Shown: positions 58,323 to 64,000 of the stretch, one piece after another
Layout: every line of letters begins with the position of its first letter
Position numbering within the stretch: the first letter of the stretch is position 1
Source: Kineococcus xinjiangensis
Lineage (GTDB): Bacteria > Actinomycetota > Actinomycetes > Actinomycetales > Kineococcaceae
NCBI RefSeq assembly: GCF_002934625.1
Contig: NZ_PTJD01000011.1
Span: 62,001 to 126,000, forward strand
Length of the DNA: 64,000 nt
Direction: 5' to 3'
Program-made: the position numbers and the translations under genes
The notes under the pieces: model-generated
What the model was told of the DNA's origin: nothing
The model's input: only the letters and a program-made list of their open reading frames with translations
Database searches by the model: none

Positions 58323-58356
58323 GCAGGGCCTCACTGCAGGGCCTCACTGCAGGGCG
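58323..58356. repeat. 13-bp tandem repeat over the phospholipase D gene stop
   Basis: GCAGGGCCTCACT twice plus a part copy; the stop codon of the minus-strand gene lies in the second copy. Confidence 0.82.
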
Positions 58357-59816
58357 GACGTCAGCCGTGCCAGGTTCTCCAGCAGCCGGTGCCGGTGGGA
58401 GCGCTGCATCCACTCCTTGAGGAACAGCTCCGTGCTGCGCTCGCGGTAGCCGCCGCTGATGCGGCGCAGGTCCGCGGCGAAGTCCTTGCCGCAGACCATC
58501 ACCGAGACCTCCAGGTCGAGGATGAACGAGCGGATGTCCATGTTGCTGGAGCCCACGACCGACACGACGTCGTCGATGATCATGTGCTTGTCGTGGAGGA
58601 CGTAGGGCGCGGGGTAGCGGAAGATGCGCACCCCGGCGCGCAGCAGCGTCTCGTAGTAGGAGCGCTGGGCGTAGTGCACGAGGAGCTGGTCGCCGATCTC
58701 GGAGACGAAGAGCTCCACGGACAGCCCCCGCTGGGCGGCGGTGGTGATGGCGAACAGCATCGACTCGTCGGGCACGAAGTACGGGCTGACGATGGAGATC
58801 CGCTCCTGCGCGCTGTACAGGAGGGTGTTGAAGAGGCGGAGGTTGTTCTCCCCCTCGAAGCCCGGCCCACTGGGCACGACCTGGCACTCCAGGGTGGCCA
58901 CGCCCGCGGGCAGGGTGACCGGCTCGATCTCCTGCTCCAGCAGCTCGTCGGTCTCGCTGTACCAGTCGGTGAGGAAGAGGGCGTCGACGCCGGAGACGAC
59001 GGGCCCCTCCATCCGCACCATGAGGTCCTGCCACTGCAGGCCGCGACGGCGGTTGCCGCGGTGGTTGTAGCTGCGGTCCACCATGTTCTGCGAGCCCACC
59101 CACGCCACCTCCGCGTCGACGACGAGGAGCTTGCGGTGGTTGCGCAGGTCGGGGCGCTGGTAGCGGCCCCGGTGCAGCTGCACCGGCAGCATGGGGTGCC
59201 AGATCACGCCGATCTCGGTGAGGTGGCGGATGGTGCGGCGGTAGCCGGGCATGCGCAGGGACCCGATGTGGTCGAACAGGACCCGCACCACCACGCCGCG
59301 GCGCACGGCGTCGGCGAGGGCCTCGAAGAACGGCTCCGTGGTGGCGTCGCGGGCGAGGATGTAGAACTCGGCGTGGACGTAGTGCCGGGCCCGGCGGACC
59401 TCGTCGGCCATCGCGCGGATCGCGGTCTCGTAGTCGTCGACGACCTCCGCCCGGTTGCCGCCGACGAGCGGCATGGCGCCGAGGTTGCGGTTGAGCTGCA
59501 CGACGCCGGGCAGCCACGGGGGCCACGGGTGGTCCTCGGCGACGAGGTCCATGCCGCGGGTGGCGTCGAGGATGAGCCGGTTGATCTCGCGCTGCTTGGT
59601 GCGCCGGCCGCTGGGCAGCTTGGGGTCGCCGATGAACAGGAAGAGCAGGGCCCCCAGGTAGGGGATGAAGAAGACCGCGAGCAGCCACGCCATGGCGGAG
59701 GAGGGGCGCCGGTTGACGGGCACCACGGCCACGGCGATGCACCGGATGACGATGTCGATCGTCAGGAGCACGCCGGGCAGGAGCAGGGTGAGCACCCAGT
59801 CGTCCGCCACGTCCAC
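58344..59816 (-). CDS. Cardiolipin synthase-type phospholipase D protein
   Basis: 490 residues. Two N-terminal TM helices (LLLPGVLLTIDIVIRCIAVAVV, AMAWLLAVFFIPYLGALLFLFIG), then two PLD domains with HKD motifs: NHRKLLVVD near 250 and HDKHMIIDD near 420. Makes cardiolipin from phosphatidylglycerol or a CDP-lipid at the membrane. GTG start; a second GTG two codons later. Downstream of whiB, same strand, separated by repeat copy 4. Confidence 0.92.
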   Translation of the reverse strand: MDVADDWVLTLLLPGVLLTIDIVIRCIAVAVVPVNRRPSSAMAWLLAVFFIPYLGALLFLFIGDPKLPSGRRTKQREINRLILDATRGMDLVAEDHPWPPWLPGVVQLNRNLGAMPLVGGNRAEVVDDYETAIRAMADEVRRARHYVHAEFYILARDATTEPFFEALADAVRRGVVVRVLFDHIGSLRMPGYRRTIRHLTEIGVIWHPMLPVQLHRGRYQRPDLRNHRKLLVVDAEVAWVGSQNMVDRSYNHRGNRRRGLQWQDLMVRMEGPVVSGVDALFLTDWYSETDELLEQEIEPVTLPAGVATLECQVVPSGPGFEGENNLRLFNTLLYSAQERISIVSPYFVPDESMLFAITTAAQRGLSVELFVSEIGDQLLVHYAQRSYYETLLRAGVRIFRYPAPYVLHDKHMIIDDVVSVVGSSNMDIRSFILDLEVSVMVCGKDFAADLRRISGGYRERSTELFLKEWMQRSHRHRLLENLARLTSALQ

Positions 59817-60151
59817 GCTCTCCGTCCGCTGCCGTCCTCTCGTCCCTGGACCGGGCTGCCCCGCCCGGTCGGTCGACGGCCCCGCTCCCGCGCCCACCGG
59901 GGGTGGCTGCGGGGTCGTGCCGGGCGTCGCACCCCCGATCCTCGCCGCAGGCCCGCCCGTGCGCACAGCCGGGGGGCGCAGGACCACCGCATCGGCTCAG
60001 CGCCGGCCCCCGGCACCGCCCCGCGCGGGCTGCCCGTGCAGACCTTCGTGCAGACCCTCCAACGGAAAGGACCCTTTCCGTTGTCGAGATGACGTCTCGA
60101 CAACGGAAAGGGTCCTTTCCGCGCGGTGTGCGGTGTCCGGGGAGCGCGGGC
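59817..60151. other. Intergenic region with repeat copy 4
   Basis: 335 bases. The part near the phospholipase D gene is GC-rich without a clear motif and must hold its promoter; the other part is the paired palindrome. No gene supported. Confidence 0.6.
60063..60121. repeat. Dispersed paired palindrome, copy 4
   Basis: GGAAAGGACCCTTTCC (60064-60079) and GGAAAGGGTCCTTTCC (60105-60120); perfect 27-base arms with a 5-base loop. The inner arms (GTTGTCGAGA) differ from copies 1-3 but still pair, which shows compensatory change. Confidence 0.93.
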
Positions 60152-60460
60152 TCAGCCGGCGCGGCGGGTCAGACGCTCCTCGCGGCGGCGCTGCGACCAC
60201 ATGCGCTCGCGGTCCTCCTCCGTCAGTCCGCCCCACACCCCGTAGGGCTCGCGGTACTTCATGACGTGCTCGCGGCAGGCGTCGAGCACGGGGCAGCGGT
60301 TGCACACGGCGACGGCTTCGGCGTCGCGCCGCTGGCGGGCTGCTCCGCGCTCCAGCTCCGGGTGGAAGAAGACCTCGGGGTCAGCGGCACGGCAGGCTCC
60401 GCGGAGTTGCCACTCCCACTGGTCGCTGGTGGGACGGAGCTGTCGGGACAGATCAGGCAC
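60152..60460 (-). CDS. WhiB-family iron-sulfur regulator
   Basis: 102 residues. Four Cys for the 4Fe-4S cluster: Cys23, Cys53, Cys56, Cys62 (C-x29-C-x2-C-x5-C), then GVWGGLTEEDRERM and a basic C-terminus (QRRREERLTRR) for DNA contact. WhiB proteins pair with the main sigma factor. Length and tail resemble the developmental WhiB/WhiB2 and WblA groups; I do not choose. GTG start with GGGGGG site. Upstream AT-rich leader. Confidence 0.95.
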   Translation of the reverse strand: MPDLSRQLRPTSDQWEWQLRGACRAADPEVFFHPELERGAARQRRDAEAVAVCNRCPVLDACREHVMKYREPYGVWGGLTEEDRERMWSQRRREERLTRRAG

Positions 60461-60509
60461 GGGTTATCCCCCCTTGAGGTCGGCGTCAGGCCTCTTACTC
60501 CCCCACCCT

Positions 60510-60556
60510 CCCGTAAGTTAAACGCAAAGTCACTAGCTAGGCGCAATCAGTGACGA
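60510..60556 (-). promoter_or_regulatory. Putative whiB promoter
   Basis: On the minus strand TTGCGC and TTTAAC with 18 bases between, in an unusually AT-rich stretch that overlaps the 3' end of the GT87 gene. A leader of about 60 bases to the GTG follows. Confidence 0.4.
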
Positions 60557-61825
60557 TTTGGTTGACCCCTGGATCGCCGTGTGCTCGCGCCGCACCAGCC
60601 GGTGCAGCGCCCACAGCGCCGCCACCGTCCACAGCAGGTCCCCGTTCTGCACCAGCCGCGCCAGCACCCGCGGCACCTCCGGCTGCGCCACGAGGTTGGC
60701 CCCCCACCACGGCCAGGGGCACCACAGCAGCACCGCGCCCACCCCCGCCACGACCAGGCGCCGCCGCGACCACCCCGCACCCGCCAGCGCCCCCAGCGCC
60801 ACCACGCCCCAGTGCACGTGGTGCAGCCACGACACCGGCGACAGCAGCACCGCCACCAGCCCGCACGCCGCGACCTCACCGACCCGGCTGCCCTCCCGGT
60901 GCATCCGCCGGGCCACCCCGAACCCCAGCACCGCCGCCACGGCCACCAGCGCCAGCCACAGCACCTGCGTCGCCACCGGCGACAGGTACAGCCGCAGCAC
61001 CATGCCGCGCAGCGACTGGTTGGAGGACCCGGCGTTGGGCCCGAGGCGGTCCGACGACAGCAGCGCGTCCGTCCAGAACGCCAGCGACGCCTCCGGCGCC
61101 AGCAGGAACGTGGCCGCGGTGACCCCGGCCGCCGCCACCACCGCGTTGCGCAGCTCCCGCCACTGCCTCGTCACCGCGAAGTGGATCAGGAACACCCCCG
61201 GCGTCAGCTTGATCGCCACTGCGAGGCCGACGAGGACGCCGCGCGGCCAGCGGAAGCGGCCGACGTGCCCGCGCGCCAGGTCCAGCAGGCACAGCGCGAT
61301 GAGGACGGCGTTCACCTGCCCGAAGCGGATCCCCTCCCCGACGGGCGAGAACCACACCGCGACCGCGCACACCGCGCCCTGCGCCAGCGCCGCGCGCTCC
61401 CCCGCGCGCGCCAGCAGCGGCCGGAACGCGATCCCCACGGTGATCCACAGCAGGGCGAGCTGGAAGGCGGTCCACACCCAGCCCAGGACCCCGAACGGCA
61501 CCAGGGCCAGCGGGATCGCCAGCACCGCCGAGAACGTCGGGTACGTGAACGGCAGGAGCTGCGGCACCTCCGTCTCGTAGGAGTAGACGGGACGGCCGAC
61601 GAGCAGGCTGCGCCCCGCCTCCCGGTACACCTGCAGGTCCACCTGCCACTGGTCCTGCGGGTGGTCGACGAGGTAGCGGTGCACCACCGGCGCGGCCGCG
61701 AGCAGGAACAGCAGCAGCCCGGCCCAGAACCAGCGCCCCCGCACCCCGTCCCCCGTCCCCCCGGTCCCGGGCACCCGCGCCGCCGGGGCCCGCACCTGGC
61801 TGCTGGAGTCGTCCGCACCGATCAC
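60533..61825 (-). CDS. GT87-type mannosyltransferase (DUF2029)
   Basis: 430 residues, about ten TM helices. Family features: catalytic Asp early in the outside loop (DLQVYREAGRSLL), VYSYETEVPQLLPFTYPTFSA, NAGSSNQSLRGMVLRL and SWLHHVHWG. Polyprenyl-phosphomannose-dependent alpha-1,2-mannosyltransferases of this kind act on lipoglycans in actinobacteria. GTG start with GGGGAG site; an in-frame GTG 13 codons earlier is possible. Divergent from the last gene. Confidence 0.9.
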   Translation of the reverse strand: MIGADDSSSQVRAPAARVPGTGGTGDGVRGRWFWAGLLLFLLAAAPVVHRYLVDHPQDQWQVDLQVYREAGRSLLVGRPVYSYETEVPQLLPFTYPTFSAVLAIPLALVPFGVLGWVWTAFQLALLWITVGIAFRPLLARAGERAALAQGAVCAVAVWFSPVGEGIRFGQVNAVLIALCLLDLARGHVGRFRWPRGVLVGLAVAIKLTPGVFLIHFAVTRQWRELRNAVVAAAGVTAATFLLAPEASLAFWTDALLSSDRLGPNAGSSNQSLRGMVLRLYLSPVATQVLWLALVAVAAVLGFGVARRMHREGSRVGEVAACGLVAVLLSPVSWLHHVHWGVVALGALAGAGWSRRRLVVAGVGAVLLWCPWPWWGANLVAQPEVPRVLARLVQNGDLLWTVAALWALHRLVRREHTAIQGSTKSSLIAPS

Positions 61826-61916
61826 CGGGGGATTCTCCCCGAGACCCCGACGCGCCCTCCCCACCGCGTCCCCGCGCCGCGCAGGTCCTCCCCGCGGCGC
61901 CGCCTAGCCTTGCCGG

Positions 61917-64000
61917 GTGCTCCAGCGACCGCTCGCGCTGCTCGCGACCCTGCTCGCCGCCGCGCTCGCCCTCCTCGCCGGCGCCGCCCCGGCCGCGGGC
62001 GCCGCTCCGGCCGGCCCCGGCGGGCGGCCCGTCGTCCTCGTCGGCTTCGCGGGCGTGCGCTGGGCCGACGTGGACGCCGAGCGCACCCCCGCCCTGCACG
62101 GCCCCGTCCCCGACGGCGCCATCGGCACGGTCGCCGTCCGCAGCGTCTTCACCGCCGCCTGCCCCGCCGACGGCTGGCTCGGCCTGTCCGCGGGCCGGCG
62201 CGCCACCGACTTCGCCGGCACCTCCGCCGAGCACGTGCGCGCCCCCTGCGCGCAGGTGGCCCCGGCGGTGGACGGGCGACAACCGGACCTGCAGCGCTAC
62301 CGGGAGATCGCCGCGGCGGGCACCTTCAGCGCGCAGCCGGGCCTGCTGGGCGAGGTGCTGCGGACGGCGGGGGTGCGCGCGGCCGCCGTCGGCCCGGGGG
62401 CGGCGCTGGCCCTCGCCGACACCTCCGGCCGCTCCCCCGTCGCCGGACCCGCGGACGCCTCCACCCCGGAGGCGCTCGCCGAGGCCACCCGCGCAGCGCT
62501 GGCCCAGGGCGCGGAACTGGTGGTGGTCGACGCCGGGGTGGTGCGCGACCCCGGCGACCTGCCCTGGGACGAACCCGCACCGGCCGCCACCCTGGCGGAG
62601 CAGGTGGCCGCCGTCGACGCCCGGGTGGCCGCGGTCCTCGCCGCGGTCGGCGAGGAGGCACCGGAGGCGAGCGTGGTCCTCGCCTCCCTCGCCGACGCCG
62701 GCCGCACGCCGCACCTGCAGTTCGCCGCCGCCACCGGCCCCGCCCCGCGCGGGGAGTACGCCGAGGCCCTCCTCGGCAGCCGCTCCACGCGGCAGGACGG
62801 CATCGTGCAGACCACCGACCTCGCGCCCACGCTGCTCGCCCTGACCCTCGGCCCGCGCTACCCGCAGGTGGCGCCGGAGCTGACGGGGGCCCTCGTCGGG
62901 GCGCCCGTGAACCCCCAGCCGGGCTCCCCGGAGACCGCCGCCGCCCGGCTGCGCAAGGTCCTGGACCTGGACCAGGCCGCGCAGGCGGTGCAGCCGCTGG
63001 TGCCGCGCTTCTTCACCGGGCTGGTCACCGCCCAGATCGTGCTCTACGTCGCGGCGACCCTCGCCGTGCGGCGGCGCTGGGGCGGGCGCGTGGGCCGCAG
63101 CCGGGTGCTGGCGTGGATGCGGCGCACGGCCGTCGTCTGCGGGTGCGTCCCCGCGGCGACGTTCCTGGCCAACCTCGTGCCCTGGTGGCGGGCCGGGGAC
63201 GACACCGCCTCGCACCTGCTCGCGGTCTCGGCGGCGGTGGCGCTGTTCGTCGCCGCCCTGGCAGCCCTGGCGCTGCTGGGCCCGTGGCGGCGCAGCCCGC
63301 TCGGCCCGCTGGCGGCGGTGGGCGCCGCCACGGCGCTCGTGCTGGCGGTGGACGTGGCGACGGGCACCCGCCTGACCACCTCCAGCCTCATCGGCCTGCA
63401 GCCGGTGGTGGCCGGGCGCTTCTACGGCCTGGGCAACACCCAGTTCGCCCTCTTCGCCACCGGCTCGCTGCTGCTGACGACGGCGCTGGCCGACCGGCTG
63501 CTGCGCTCGGGGCGCCGCCGGGCTGCCGTCGCGACCGTCGCCGTGATGGGGGTGGTCACCACCTTCGTCGACGGCGTCGTGGGCAGCGACTTCGGCGGGC
63601 CGCCGGCGATCGTGCCCGCGTTCACGCTGCTGGCGCTGCTCATCGCCGGCGTCCGGCTGTCGGTGCTGCGGGTGCTGGCCATCGGCGTCGCCACGGTCGG
63701 CGTCCTGGCCGCCCTGTCGGTCGGGGACTGGCTGCGCCCCACCGAGGAGCGCACCCACCTGGGCCGGTTCGTGCAGACGGTCCTCGACGGGGGCGCCTGG
63801 CAGGTCGTGGAGCGCAAGGCCCTGCAGAACCTCAACATCCTCGTCGGCTCCGAGCTGACGCTGCTGCTGCCGTTCGCGGCGGCGTTCGTGGCGTTCGTGC
63901 TGATGCGGCCCTCGGCGCTGGGGGTGCGGGCGCTGCAGTCCGCCTACGACCGGCACCCCGCGCTGCGGCCGGGGTGCGTGGCGCTGCTCGTGCTGTTCGC
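61917..64000 (+). CDS. Large membrane protein with phosphatase-like outer domain (partial)
   Basis: 694 codons visible, C-terminus beyond the right edge. Signal peptide (about 1-28). Outside domain at about 35-355: VVLVGFAGVRWADV at the start and GIVQTTDLAPTLLAL near 300, resembling sulfatase/alkaline-phosphatase-superfamily proteins, though metal ligands are not evident. Then about nine TM helices from 360, including FYGLGNTQFALFATGSLLL. GTG start in the correct position for the signal. Not in the window: its end and any partner. Confidence 0.8.
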   Translation, partial: MLQRPLALLATLLAAALALLAGAAPAAGAAPAGPGGRPVVLVGFAGVRWADVDAERTPALHGPVPDGAIGTVAVRSVFTAACPADGWLGLSAGRRATDFAGTSAEHVRAPCAQVAPAVDGRQPDLQRYREIAAAGTFSAQPGLLGEVLRTAGVRAAAVGPGAALALADTSGRSPVAGPADASTPEALAEATRAALAQGAELVVVDAGVVRDPGDLPWDEPAPAATLAEQVAAVDARVAAVLAAVGEEAPEASVVLASLADAGRTPHLQFAAATGPAPRGEYAEALLGSRSTRQDGIVQTTDLAPTLLALTLGPRYPQVAPELTGALVGAPVNPQPGSPETAAARLRKVLDLDQAAQAVQPLVPRFFTGLVTAQIVLYVAATLAVRRRWGGRVGRSRVLAWMRRTAVVCGCVPAATFLANLVPWWRAGDDTASHLLAVSAAVALFVAALAALALLGPWRRSPLGPLAAVGAATALVLAVDVATGTRLTTSSLIGLQPVVAGRFYGLGNTQFALFATGSLLLTTALADRLLRSGRRRAAVATVAVMGVVTTFVDGVVGSDFGGPPAIVPAFTLLALLIAGVRLSVLRVLAIGVATVGVLAALSVGDWLRPTEERTHLGRFVQTVLDGGAWQVVERKALQNLNILVGSELTLLLPFAAAFVAFVLMRPSALGVRALQSAYDRHPALRPGCVALLVLF

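Overview
The window is very GC-rich, all-coding actinobacterial chromosome. Lineage markers are a WhiB regulator, a conservon, the proteasome activator Bpa with its C-terminal GQYL, a GT87 mannosyltransferase, many GTG starts and many 4-base ATGA/GTGA start-stop overlaps. The gene content and the extreme GC content suggest the Kineosporiaceae (Kineococcus-like); this is an inference, because no rRNA or other typing gene is present. I saw no tRNA, rRNA, CRISPR array, integrase or transposase gene.

Layout. 1-4533 (minus): a conservon (sensor kinase CvnA, roadblock CvnB, DUF742 CvnC, GTPase CvnD running off the left edge). 4712-9153: a MobA-like nucleotidyltransferase, a quinone oxidoreductase, a membrane GGDEF protein and PxpA. 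9339-12732: two divergent secreted GH43 arabinan-type hydrolases with ricin lectin domains. 12998-17004: a methyltransferase, a TetR regulator with its operator, an ankyrin protein, GalM and a secreted trypsin. 17001-20886: a PspC-type envelope-stress module with kinase and response regulator. 20917-22854: two tandem LysR paralogues.

22893-35532 is the most interesting region. Two divergent operons encode what I read as a chromosomal type IV secretion-like machine: a lytic transglycosylase/M23 wall hydrolase, a ParA-like ATPase, a lipoprotein and a membrane protein of VirB8-like form, a two-helix pilin-like protein, a VirB6/TrbL protein, a VirB4 apparently split over two genes, a VirD4/TraG coupling ATPase and a DUF4913 protein. 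No relaxase, integrase or attachment site is visible.

35699-46890: a cell-wall-binding repeat protein, an SDR/CGNR divergent pair, small PspC, AI-2E transporter, PAP2 phosphatase, Bpa, a trypsin-like protease with a separately encoded prodomain-like partner, and two tandem HAD phosphatases. 47160-50580: a DUF559 protein bracketed by two copies of a dispersed inverted repeat, then a third GH43 enzyme. 50673-64000: SerS, a second GGDEF protein, a diacylglycerol-kinase-like protein, PheA, a YibE/F protein, a D-serine-dehydratase-like PLP enzyme, a phospholipase-D/cardiolipin synthase, WhiB, GT87 and a large membrane protein cut by the right edge.

Non-coding structure is rich. There are four copies of a paired GGAAAGG-based palindrome, two exact 50-bp hairpin repeats, strong terminators, a 150-bp element with imperfect terminal inverted repeats, and short tandem duplications sitting on stop codons. 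Two LacI-type operator-like sites 37 kb apart lie before two GH43 genes and suggest a shared sugar regulon.
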